From contig JAYMGJ010000839.1 in NCBI GenBank assembly GCA_037178675.1, forward strand, positions 1-26,577: 26,577 bases of DNA, given 5' to 3'. Made by a program: the position numbers and the translations under genes. The stretch's first letter is position 1, and each line of letters opens with the position of its first letter. Below, in pieces: positions 8,731-19,280 of the stretch. Source of the DNA: Scleroderma bovista. Its lineage: Eukaryota; Basidiomycota; Agaricomycetes; Boletales; Sclerodermataceae. A model generated the notes under the pieces. That model worked only from the letters and a program-made list of their open reading frames with translations. It had not been told where the DNA came from and did no database searches.

Positions 8731-11530
8731 GCGTTCGCCACAGTCACCTGTGTGGCTACCATCCCTCTTGAGCCACAGCTCACCCTGCAATTGGGATGTG
8801 TGGGTAGTCGCTCGAAGATTACCCATGGAGCGGACGCTCAACTGTCAATCGGGGTGTTCTCAGCCCATGTATACTTTGATGTTGCAAATATTGACTGATA
8901 CAATTGTATCCTTGGCATACACTGCAAGCATTTCTCAATGTTTCATGACAAAACATTATAAAAAAATAGAAGAAAGAGATACTCTCTTATTTACAATTTT
9001 GTTAAATGAAAAAGACAAATATCATACAGAATCTTTTTTGTCTTTCTTTTGCCAAGACATGATTTGAGATCATTTCTTATGTTAGGACCATAAATTTTTT
9101 TAACCTTTTTCTTCTGCCTGTTCCTGGAAAAACAAATAAAGAAAAGACAATGTAACTTTTCTCATAGCAAGTATTTCACTATGTTTTATTAGAAATAAAG
9201 CATCATATTATTGTTGAAAACATGTTCAGAGAAAACAATAATTTTTTCTTCAAGAAACATGATTGTTCCTGGATGCTGATTGGCTGGCTAGAGTGTTATG
9301 ACCAAAAATATATAGCATATTTTCTAAACATTTATTTTTGGGGAAAAGAGTATCTTTTGATTCAATTTTTCACTGCAGAAAATTGCAAATGTCTGCTGTG
9401 AGAAAAGTTACATTGTCTTTTCTTTTTTTGTTGTCCAAGAAACAGGTAGAAGAAAAAGGTTAATTTTTTTATAGTCTCAACATAAGAAATGATCTCAAAT
9501 CATGTCTTCAGACAAAAATGACAAAAATAATGCTGTATAATATTCATTTTTTTTTGTTAAACAAAATTGTAAATAAAAGAGTATCTCTTTCTTCTATTTT
9601 TTACAATGTTTTGTCATGAAATATTGAGAAATGCTTGCAGTGATACCGTTCCTGCGGCAGAATGCCACTGTTGTTGACTTTGGTCAGCAGAAACTACATA
9701 TCGGACAGGGAGAAATCCCCATGTTGCAAGACCCCAAGGTCATGCCCACGAGGCCATCTCACATGCATGTCTTGGGGAACCCTCCCTGATGCAATTGACT
9801 GCCTGTGCAGGCAGATCTGGCTTGCACCCGGTTGCGCATGCACGAGGAGGGGGGGGAGAGCAAGAATAATGGGAAAGTGGGACTGATAAAAATGACGGAA
9901 CCTGTGGCTACAGCGAGGAGACTTGCAGGAATTAGGGCAACTAAGCCCATAACTGAGGAGGATATACCTCGATTATGGAACCAATGGTTCCAAGATTATA
10001 ACAATATATTGAGTGGAATGATCCCAAAGTTACCGCCCTTGTGGGAGGTGAACCACAGGATACCACTCATAGATGACGGCAAACAGTATTCATACCACTT
10101 GCCCAGGTGCCCAGCCGTGTTGAAACAACAACTATCAGACAAGATCCGAGTGTACACTGACGCTGGATGGTGGGAGATGAAGAGCGTCCCACAGGCTGCC
10201 CCAATGCTATGTATTCTGAAGAAGACTGGCAAACTATGAACTGTCATAGATTGTCAGAAGAGGAATGACAATATGGTCAAGGATGTCACTCCCTTCCCTG
10301 ATCAAGATCAGATCTGGATGGACGTAGCACAAGCGAAGTTCCGCTCAAAGATAGACCTGTCTAATGCATATGAACAAGTGAGGGTGGAACCTCAGGATGT
10401 GTGGAAGACTGCTTTCTCCATGATCTATGGGACCTTCCTCAGTCAGGTCATGCAACAAGGGGATTGCAACGCCCCAGCAACATTCCAACATCTGATGACA
10501 GTCATATTTTGTGACCACTTGGGTCGCTTTGTCTATGCATATCTCGACAACCTATTCATCTATAGTGAGATCATTGAGGAGCATGAGCAGCACCTCAGAA
10601 CAGTTTTTGAGATACTGAGGAAGAACAGGTTCTACCTTGAGAAGGAAAAAATGCGACCTATACACAGTGAGGCTTGACTACCTCGGACATGTCATCAATG
10701 AAAAGGGCATCCATGCCTACAGGGACAAGATGTCCCAGATCAGGGGTTGGAGGACCCCACAGAATCTGAATGAGGTACAGAGGTTTGTAGGTGTCGTGGA
10801 ATATCTGGCACAGTTCATGCCCGATGTGTCCACATATGCCATGCCCCTCACGGGAATACAGAGGAATGGTCACCCGTTCCAGTGGAGGGAACTCCACGAC
10901 AAATGTTTTCAGATGATTAAGGCATTGGCATGCAAGTACCCTATTTTGAGACCTATCGATCCCTCAAAACCTGAGCCTATATGGCTCATATGCAATGCTT
11001 CACTGTATGGAGTAGGCACTCTGTATGGGCAAGGGCCTGAATGGAAGACCTGTAGACCCGTGGGCTTCATGTCAAAGAAATTGGCTGATGCCCAGCAGAA
11101 CTACTGGACTTTCGAGCGAGAGACACTCGTGATAATCAAAGCATTAATGAAATGGGAGGACAAGCTCCTCAGATTCAAATTCATGATCATCACCGACCAT
11201 GAGGCACTGGGATACCTCAAGACACAGTGGAAGCTATCCAGAAGACAGGTGCGATGGCTGGATTATATGTCCAGATTTGATGCGACAATTGTCTACGTCA
11301 AGGGTATGGAGAACAAAGTAGCAGACTGCCTGTCCAGGTATTATGAGGACGGAGGTGGAGAATCTGTCTCCAATGAAGATATAGACTGGGCAAATGCTGA
11401 CATTTGCCTGGACCCAGAAGGGGACAATCTTCCCCATGATCGGTGGCAGGAACTGTGCCTTAGCACAATAAGGGAAGTGGGGGGTGAACCCACAATGAAG
11501 AACAAGAGGATGACTGAGCTGCCATCCTGT
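8731..11530 (+). pseudogene. pol: Ty3/gypsy pol remnant: protease, reverse transcriptase, RNase H
   Basis: One gypsy pol frame can be followed, broken by an insertion. Protease C-terminal part: 8731-8919 (GSRSKI, YFDVANID, then CILG) and on from 9643 (PFLRQN, VVDFG); the active-site DSG part is missing to the left. RT: 9950-10690 (APMLC, KIDLSNAYEQV, QQGDCNAPATFQ). RNase H: about 10950-11340 (TDHEAL, DCLSR). Lesions: TGA at 8896-8898, 9787-9789, 9796-9798 and 10237-10239; one extra A in a run at 10646-10651 shifts the frame; the catalytic box reads YLDN at 10540-10551 instead of YLDD; RNase H reads CNAS at 10991-11002 where CDAS is usual. Integrase is absent because the frame runs into LTR sequence of another element near 11520-11531. 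Inactive. The protein style matches gypsy families of mushrooms. Confidence 0.85.
8920..9642. mobile_element. CACTG-ended inverted-repeat element (CACTA-like, non-autonomous)
   Basis: 723 bp with terminal inverted repeats of about 250 bp (8920-9170 and 9392-9642), about 85% alike. The ends read CACTGCAAGCATTTCTCAAT and its reverse complement. It is flanked by ATA on both sides (8917-8919 and 9643-9645). CACTA/EnSpm elements have CACTA or CACTG termini and 3-bp target duplications, which fits; their inverted repeats are usually shorter, which does not. It is AT-rich, with no transposase. It splits the gypsy protease between CILG and the PFLRQN motif; removing it with one ATA joins the protease frame perfectly, confirming the ends. 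Confidence 0.85.
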
Positions 11531-11693
11531 GGTAAGGCTATGCTAATGACATCAAGGGATACAGCATACACAGCACAAGGCTGTGGTCCAGACAGGTCTA
11601 CAGATAAGATGCACTAGATAAGATACTAAGCTATGATAAGATAAGATGTCATCTAATCACAGATTAGATAAGATAAAAAGTCAGACCATTACA
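11531..11693 (-). mobile_element. Chromovirus 3' LTR, partial
   Basis: Read on the minus strand it starts TGTAATGGTCTGA after a GGGGGG polypurine tract. It matches the LTR of the second copy at 25631-26001 (shared blocks GATAAGATAAAAAG, TCTAATCACAGATTAG, AAGGCTATGC). Homology stops near 11520-11531, where the plus-strand gypsy RNase H region begins, so only about 163 bp remain. It holds five GATAAG hexamers (11603, 11617, 11635, 11640, 11667). Confidence 0.75.
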
Positions 11694-11703
11694 CTATCCC
11701 CCC
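11694..11703 (-). other. Polypurine tract of chromovirus (minus strand)
   Basis: The minus strand reads AAGGGGGGATAG directly between the pol stop codon (TAA at 11704-11706) and the LTR start at 11693. This is the usual place of the plus-strand primer in Ty3/gypsy elements. The second copy has the same arrangement at 26002-26012. Confidence 0.75.
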
Positions 11704-13995
11704 TTAGGTGCAGGATTCCAGACTGCAAAAGCTAGGTTCGCTTACAGTGAGGTTCTCAGGGATCCGAGTAAATAGCGAGTCAAAGTCCAACTGCACCATG
11801 CGAAGCTTGCGAGGGGCAGAGGGGTTGTCCTTATAAAAACACTCAACTACCAGAGGAGAATTCTTCAAGTTTGACAAGGGCTCCCATGTCCTCTCGTGTT
11901 CTTCGTATCCTTTCCAGTGTACCAGATACTGGAGCTGGCGTCTATAAATACAAGACACTACAATATAGTCCACTTTGTACTCTTCATTGCATTCTTCAGA
12001 GACATGTACTGGACTGGGCTGCGAAACAGGTTGTCCAGGAAGTGGATCTAGATAGGGTTTTACTTGAGAAACATTCACTACCGGGTGAATCCGAAGAGTT
12101 TTCGGGAGCTTAAGCTCAACTGCATTCAGGGTTACACGAGTGACCTCATAGGGGCCAATCCATTTCTCCGTGAGCTTCTTAGAAGCGCGATTTAACATAC
12201 AAAGGTTGTCCATTGAAAGCCAGACTTGCTGACCGACAGTATAATCCGGGGCGGGATTTTGATGCTTATCCACCTGAAGCTTCATGTTGTGTTTAGCCTT
12301 CTCAGAAGACTCAATGACTTTGTTAAATATGGCAGCAAAGTCCTTAGTGGCTGGGGCTATTGTCTGCACTGGTTCTACACCCATGCACGGGGAATAACTC
12401 CTGGTGATTCCAAACAGGGAATCAGTAGTGACCTCTGAGACCATGTTGTTCCAGACAAACTGGGCAATCTTGATCCACTTAGCCCAATCGCCTTGACGAT
12501 CACTAACGTAGGTTCAAAGGTACTGGTTGATTTCGTGGTTCAGCCGCTCCATTTGTCCATCAGTTTGAGGGTGGAATGCAGTAGACATCTTGTGCTTTAT
12601 GCCTAAGAGTCTGTACAACTCCCCCAGGAAGTTGCTCGCAAAGACCGATCCTCAGTCAGACACCACAGTACTGGGAAGTCCATGTTGACACCAGACATGG
12701 TCTCTAAATAATTCGGCAGTTGACAACATGGTTTCCTCTTTAGTGCATGGCACAAAGACTACCTCTTTTGAAAACTGATCGACAACCACTAATATATAGT
12801 TATAACCGAGGGATTCCAGCATCTCGGTGAAGTCCATTGTGACATCAAGCCACGGTCCTTCTGGGACAGGGAGAGGGAGAAGACTTCCAGAAGTTTTCTG
12901 ATTCGAAACCTTTGACTGTTGGCACCTTTGGCAGTGCTTTACGTAGGTCTGAATTTGCTCCTTCATCCCTTTCCAGGTATAATGCTTCCTGAGCACGTTA
13001 AACGTTGCCTTGACACCCTTATGTCCAGCGACAGGTGTGTCATGGAAGTTTGTGATTAGTGACTGGCGCTCCTCGTAAGTCTGATCAGTAACATCAATTG
13101 ACTTGATAGATATGGGGTTCAACAAGGTCTGATCCTTGTTATCGTCAGAGCTAGAGATGTAATAGTCCGATTGCCTACTAAGCGGATCTGCAACATGCAT
13201 CTGGGTTCCTTTCTTATAAATTAAGGAGTAGTTGAAGTGCATCATCCACATTTGCCAGTGTGCTTGGCACTTAGATAGGTTCTGCAACTTCGTGAAATAT
13301 GTTAAGTTATCATGGTCCGTGTAAATCTCAAAGGCATAAGAAGTGGCCTCAAGGTAGTGGTGCCAGGCTTCTGTTGCTTTTATAATGGCCAGCATTTCTT
13401 TATCATGAATAGGATAGTTGCATTCTGGCGGGGTCATAGAGTGTGACATGTACGCTACTGGTCTGAATTCGCCGTCCTCGCACTTAACAGATATCACTCC
13501 CCCGACGGCGAACTCAGACACATCGGTTTTGAGGCGGAATTCATGGTCCTGGTTGGGGTACTGAAGTACCGGTGCACAAGTAAAAGTAGCCTTCAAGGCT
13601 TCAAACACAGCGCGTTCCTTATCACCAAAGTGGAACACAACATCTTTACACGTTAAGTCCATCAATGGTCTAGCCATGATCACATAGTCTTTAATAAAAT
13701 GTCTATAGAAGTTGCCAAGGCCTAGGAATGCTTGAACCTGTTTGACATTTGTCGGCTCAGGCCACTTCAAAATAGCATTAACTTTTTCAGGGTCCATCTT
13801 TATTCCATCACGTGAGACTATCATTCCGAGGAAGTCGACTTTGGTGACTTGGAAGCGACACTTCTCAGGTTTGACAAACAAGTCATTGTCATGTAAACAT
13901 TTTAAGACTTCAAGCACGATCCTGTCATGCTTGAGGAGCCCATATTCCATCATCACAAGTAGCAAGAGTGGGCTGAGAGTGGATGGTTCCAATGT
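11704..13995 (-). pseudogene. pol: Chromovirus (Ty3/gypsy) pol remnant: RT end, RNase H, integrase, chromodomain
   Basis: A single frame runs from about 13960 to the stop at 11704 with only two internal stops, TGA at 12652-12654 (after the second integrase Asp, VSD) and TGA at 12514-12516 (after INQYL). Order: RT thumb side (DNDLFVKPEKC, VDFLGMIVSRDG, FLGLGNFYR), RNase H (TDVSEFAVGGV, HDKEML, YTDHDNL; its catalytic acids are present), integrase HHCC zinc finger (HDTPVAGHKG to CQRCQ), integrase core Asp (DVTMDF), Asp (VSD) and Glu (NHEI), C-terminal barrel (GPYEV), then a chromodomain (VDYIV, YLVHWKGY, RTWEP). Chromodomains guide such elements to heterochromatin. The RT catalytic box and everything upstream are lost at the junction with repeat B. 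It lies convergent to the plus-strand gypsy remnant. Confidence 0.88.
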
Positions 13996-14002
13996 GATAC
14001 AG

Positions 14003-16110
14003 TGTGACTCAAAGTGAGGATTTGGGTCGGAGTAATAACCCAAACACAACACCAACAAGGACTACGAAATTGTGCGAGTGGTGGTTTACCTCCACAGTGT
14101 CCAGAGAGGTTGTGCTGAGGAGGGGGAAGTGCATCTACACCAACAGGGTGATGCAGACGATGATGCAGGATACTCCTGGGGTACAGGAGCAATAGAAGAC
14201 AAAGGGGATAGGGGTCTGGACTCTTCCTAAAGCCTAGGAAGTGTCAAAGCGGGGATTGGGTAGACTGAGACTGAAGCAGCAATACTACACCCAGAGATTG
14301 GTGCAGCAAAGGGGCAAGGGGGCTCCTGACATTCAGAAGCAATGGGAGATGAAGGATTGACTGGCTAGACTCCGCTTGAGCCTAGAGAAATACTTGGACT
14401 TGAATGGATTGAATAAACTTGAGATATCAGAGCCTTTAGACCTTCACTGAAGCCTACAAGACTCAAAGAGCTGAGGGGATACTGACTGAGAGAGTCTGAG
14501 AGAGGGATAATTTCGTGCTATTGGGTCTCTTAGGGGTCTATGATCACTGGGCTGAGCCCAGGGGTTTAAATACATGGGGGGGCACAGCATTAAAGTACAA
14601 AAAGAGAAGGGAGTAAGCAGAATTTGTCAAGGATTGGTAAGGGATTGGTAAGAGCTTTGTAAGGGGTTTGTAAGCGATCAGTAAGCAAGGGATAAGCAGG
14701 AATGAGTAAGCATAGGGGGCATGAATAAGCTGCTGAGTAAAGGAATGAGTAAGCTGTATGACAAGATTGATTGGTAAGGGAGTGAGTCATCAGCTGAGTA
14801 ATATACCAAAAATGCGAAAGGGATAGAGTAATACTGATGACAAGAGAGCATCAGTAAGCAAGGGATGAGTCACTGCACAGCAGAAGGAGTCATTGATGTA
14901 CAGCCCAAGAAGTTTGATGGGAGGCTGTGTACCATCAGGAATTTGATGGGACAACAATGGGGAAGATCTGGGATTAATAGGGGGATTGATCCGAGACAAA
15001 ACAGCCACAAGAAGGGTACCAGGGGTCCAGAGGTCTTTTGGGGGGGTCAGCATACACTAAGGTATAGTGCATGTGTTCTAGCGCCGCTGAAGCACAACCA
15101 TGGGCTCCCTTGATGAGCTCTCTTCTGGGAAAGAACAAGAGAGGGTTCTTATTCCTAATAGCACTATAAAGTGGGGGAATAACTGTCATGGTGCTGGGGG
15201 ACGTCGTCTGAAAGTAGGGAAGCGGATAGAGTATTGAATTCGACGCATCCAGGGAAGCGAGACGAACGACAGAGGAAGATGGACATGGCAAGTATCTGGG
15301 AGGAAGGGACCATAGGCTGAGGGCTCAGGGGACACAGAGACGACCAGAGAAGACTTCTCAAGCTTGACAATAGACCTAAGATGACCAAAGTACGTCCTTG
15401 ACGCAGGACTGACGAGGAGAACGCGCTGACCGAGAACAAGAGGGACTAAGGGAGCAGGCTGGGAAGATATGTGCCAGGCAGTGCACGGGAACTCTGGGAG
15501 AGGCTGTCCTAAGAGCAGGACATAGTGGAGATCTGCAGCAATAGCGGAGAAATGATCCAGAGAAAATACGGACTCCATAGTGAGCGATGAAGCGAACGTC
15601 TGGATTGCGGGGGGAATATCTCCGTGGGAAATGAACGGATTTGTGTCAGAACTTGACAGGCAGATAGACCACGCTCTAGGCTTTCTGACGGTATAGTCAC
15701 GTGCCTGATAGCTTCAGAAACGACGGAGCTATTCAAAATACCGGAATGCCGGCACTGGGCGCCTAAAAATGACATTTGGGCGCTAAAAATCATTTCTTCT
15801 CTTTCTCCTTCGTTTCTCCATCAATTCTTTGGCTTCTTTGATCGTTCTGGTATGGGAGTTGGACTGCAGACGTGTGCATTCCTTTCTCATACCACAATTG
15901 ATGTTATTCCTTCAGTTTCTTCTGCTTCTTGGCGGTTCTCGTGCGATAGATGACTGTCTGCATTGGCATTCATCTCTCGCATCAGGATAGTCGTCTTGTG
16001 CGATAGATGGCTACGATGAGGGTCCGTCGTGCTTATCCTTCGCATAAGGATCATTTGATATAGGCGTTATCTTCCATGTTCACTGTACCAAACCTGTTTG
16101 GTGCGTGACA
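14003..16110. mobile_element. Repeat B: uninterrupted 2.1-kb copy of the element at 5986-8730
   Basis: Starts TGTGACTCAAAGTG and ends GCGTGACA. It includes the TTTAAATACATG block at about 14565, the ACCAAAAATGCGAA motif at 14805 and the empty GGACT site at 15570-15574. Its left edge cuts into the chromovirus RT; its right edge runs straight into partial copy C. No coding capacity was recognised. Confidence 0.65.
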
Positions 16111-17022
16111 ACGCCATCTGAAAGTAGGGAAGTGGATAGAGTGGTGAATTCAACACATCCAGGAAAGTGAGACGAATGACAGAGGAAGATGGACATGGCA
16201 AGTATCTGGGAGGAAGGGACCATAGGCTCAGGGCTCAGGGAACACAGAGACAACCAGAGAAGACTTTTCAAGCTTGACAATAGACCTAAGACGTCCAAAG
16301 TACGTCCTTGACACAGGACTGATGAGGAGAATGCGCTGACTGAGAACGAGGGGGACTGAGGGAGCAGGCTGGGAAGATATGTGCCAGGCAGTGCACAGGA
16401 ACTCAGGGAGAGGCTGTCCTAAGAGCAGGACATAGTGGAGATCTGCAGCAATAGTGGAGAAATGATCCAGAGAAAATACAGAACTCCATAGTGAGCAATG
16501 AGACAAGTGTCTGGATTGCGGGGGGAATATCTCCGTGGGAAATGAATGGATTTGCATCGGAACTTGACAGGCAGATAGACCACACTCTAGGCTCTCTGAC
16601 AGTATAGTCACATGCCTGATAGCTTAAGAAACGGCAGAGCTATTCAAAAAGTCGGAATGCCAGCACTGGGTGCCTAAAAATGACATTTGGGTGCTAAAAA
16701 TGTTTCTTCTCTTCTTTCCTTTGTTTCTCCATCAATTCTTCAGCTTCTTTGCTCGTTCTGGTATGAGAGTTGGACTGCAGAAGTGTGCATTCCTTTCTCA
16801 TACCATAATGGACATTATTCCTTCAGTTTCTTCTGCTTCTTGGTGGTTCTTGTGCAAGGGATGACTGTCAGCGTTGGCAGTCACCTCTCACATCAGGATA
16901 GTCTTCTTGTGTGATAGATGGCTACAATGAGGGTCCGTCGTGCTTGTCCTTCACATAAGGATCATTTGATATAGACATTATCTTCCATGTTCACTGTACC
17001 AAACCTGTTTGGTGCATGACAA
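16111..17022. repeat. Repeat C: partial tandem copy of the right half of repeat B
   Basis: Matches about 15205-16112 from ATCTGAAAGTAGGGAAG to the terminal CCAAACCTGTTTGGTGC block, about 90% alike by eye. The unit is about 907-911 bp. It is more diverged from B than A is, so it is not a recent unequal crossover of B; it may be an older copy joined at the shared GACAACG end. It also carries the empty insertion site (GAACTCC near 16490). Confidence 0.7.
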
Positions 17023-17410
17023 CGGTGGTGGGGGGTGGTGGTCACATCGGTCATCAATGCTGGGGGTCATCATCGCCATCACCATCTAATGACAGTGATG
17101 GTGGGGTGGTGGTTGTGCCATCAACACTGGGGGGTGGGACGACAGTCATTGTTGTCACTGCCACTGCCATCTGACGACACTGGGAGGTGGTGGTCACATT
17201 GGTCATCAACGCTGGTGGGGGGTGGGACGACGCTGGTGGTTGTTGTTGTTGTTGTTGTCACTGTCATTGTCATTGATGGTGCTGGTGGTCACAGTCACAC
17301 ATTGTCGTCCAGGTGCTGGTGGTGGTCACATGGCAGTAGTCATTGTTGTTGTCATCACTCAAGTGGTGATGGTGGGGGGAAGGGGGGTGGGACAATACTG
17401 GTGGTGGTGG
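17023..17410. repeat. GGTGGT/TTGTTG-rich imperfect simple repeat
   Basis: Units such as GGTGGTCACATCGGTCATCAA and GGGGGGTGGGACGAC recur three to four times, with GTTGTTGTTGTT runs. It is an inverted relative of 1-200. Long valine/glycine-rich frames here come from the repeat and are not credible proteins. 17411-17575 follows with no recognisable feature. Confidence 0.75.
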
Positions 17411-17575
17411 TTGAAGACAGAGTGAGGATGAGGGACTTTGAGAAATTTCTTGAAGTGTCTGTGTTTGTGTTTGTGTATATGATTATATCAGCATACTGAC
17501 TACCAACATTTCCTAATAGTATCTACTGCTTTCCTACACCAAGAGTGAGTGGGAACCTTTGACCATTTAAGGTAG

Positions 17576-17795
17576 GTGTGCTACTACACTTTTACTACAC
17601 CTTTTACTACGCTTTTTGGTACACTTTTAGTATACTTATTGGTACACTTTGAATACATTTTTTGGTACACTTTACTACACTTTTTGGTACATATTTACTA
17701 CATATTTACTACACCTTTTGGTACATATTTACTACACTTTTTGGTACACTTTCACTACACTTTCACTACACTCTCAGTACACTTTTTACTACATG
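17576..17795. repeat. TTTTGGTACACTTTACTACAC array
   Basis: Tandem degenerate units of about 15-25 bp alternating TACTACACTTT and TTTTTGGTACAC. A tyrosine-rich open frame across it is an artefact of the period. Confidence 0.8.
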
Positions 17796-17869
17796 CTATG
17801 ATTAGGTTGAGTACCATAGTCATGATTAGGTCAAAGAATAAAGTTATGACTAGCTGAGACTGGTGCCAG

Positions 17870-18020
17870 CCTGTGCCAGACTATGGTTTCTATGGCTACT
17901 ACTATGGCTACTATGGCTAAACTATGGGTTTTCAATAAAATCTATCACCTCTATAAAAATTATGATTACTTCTATGGCAAAACTATAATTTCTCTATGGA
18001 ATCTATGGCCACTATGGAAT
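17870..18020. repeat. CTATGGCTACTATGG array
   Basis: Short degenerate repeats of CTATGG with 9-15 bp spacing. The boundary with the following TCTGA array is near 18025. Confidence 0.7.
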
Positions 18021-18024
18021 TTTC

Positions 18025-18816
18025 CTGGGTTTACTGATGTAGTCTGATATTCTGAGTTTCTGACAGTCTGAGAATATCTAATAGTCTGTTATTCTGGATG
18101 TCTGATGGTCTGAGAGTTCTGAGATTGTCTGATAACCTGCTGTTCTGAGTTTCTGATAATCTGATAATCTGAAAATATCTGGTAGTCTGCTGGTCTGAAT
18201 ATCTGATAGTCTAATAGTTCCAAGGATTTTTGGTGATCTGTTATTCTCAGTTTCTGGATGTCTGATAGTCTGAGAGTATCTGGTAGTCTGCTGTTCTGGA
18301 GGTCTGACAGTCTGAGATTCTGAGAATATATGAGAAGACTCTGAAAGTATCTGATAGTCTGTTGGTCTGTTGGTCTGACAGACTGAGACTCAGAGAGTAT
18401 CTGGTATTCTGCTGTACTGGAGATCTGACAGTCTGGGAGTCCTGAGATTTTCTGATAATCTGCTGTTCTGAGTGTCTGATAGTCTGATAGTTCTGAGAGA
18501 TTCTGGTGATCTGCTTTTCTGAGTTTCTGATAATCTGAGACTCTGATAATATCTGGTAGTCTGTTATTCTAGATGTCTGATAATTTGAGATTCTGAGAAT
18601 ATCTGGGGATCTACTGCTCTGACTGGCTGATGATCTGGATGTCTGAAAACCTCTGAAAACTTCTGATATCAGACTCTCAGATGTTCAGATGTTCAGATCA
18701 GCAGACCCCCAGTTTTTTCCTGTACATCAGAATATTTTTCTGATATCAGATTTTTTCAGATTTTTTCAGATCATCAGACTTTTTCAGACCTTGATAACTT
18801 TTGTCAAGTTGCTGAT
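18025..18816. repeat. TCTGATAGTCTGAG array with a one-sided terminal repeat
   Basis: About 750 bp of diverged TCTGAT/TCTGAG units grouped into longer blocks (CTGCTGTTCTGAGT near 18138 and 18460). The right end, 18798-18816, reads TTTTGTCAAGTTGCTGATG, the same terminus as the 228-bp element at 19756-19983. No partner for that terminus was found on the left, so this may be a larger, decayed relative that lost one end. Confidence 0.65.
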
Positions 18817-18889
18817 GAACAGGTGTTGCAATATATTCAAGGTGTAGACTAGTAAATACATGTTGTACTAGTCAATTGACTACCATAAA

Positions 18890-19280
18890 TGGAAGGTTGT
18901 TGCAAGTTGCAACAGGCACAAGAAGTGTTGCAACCAAATGTATGTTGCAAGGCAGATATGAGAAATGTTGCAATGGTAGATGGGTTGGTCATGTGCCAGG
19001 CAGGCTCATTGACTCAGTGTTGTAATGAAACATGTGGAGTGGATGCATTGCAATGGTGGATAAGTTGTTGCAAGGTGTGGCAGGTGGGTGTGAGAAGTGT
19101 TGCAACAATGGACAGGCTGGCATTGCATTGCAATGGCAGACAGATCGGGCATGGGAAATGTGTATTGATGGCTGACTGTTGCAATGGCAGAGGGGCTGTT
19201 GCAATGGTGGATGGAGTGTGTTGCAATGGCAGATGGGTTGTTGTTGCAAGATGCAGGTGGATGCAGGGTTGCAATGTTAA
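18890..19280 (+). repeat. GTTGCAATGGCAG-type irregular array
   Basis: The GTTGCAA or TTGCAATGG core recurs every 15-40 bp, about 14 times. Open frames on both strands (Cys/Gln/Met-rich) follow the repeat and are probably not genes. Confidence 0.7.

Noticed and set aside
8690..8735. Helitron 3' end (hairpin near the terminus of repeat A)
   Set aside because: The hairpin is there, but the end is GACA and not CTRR, and no A/T insertion context or Rep/helicase gene was seen.
5986..16110. A and B as the two LTRs of one retrotransposon enclosing 8731-14002
   Set aside because: The enclosed pol genes are convergent and from different families, no primer-binding site or polypurine tract adjoins either repeat, and no flanking duplication was found.
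17035..17499. 154-codon Val/Gly/His-rich frame
   Set aside because: Encoded by GGT/TTG simple repeats; not credible as a gene.
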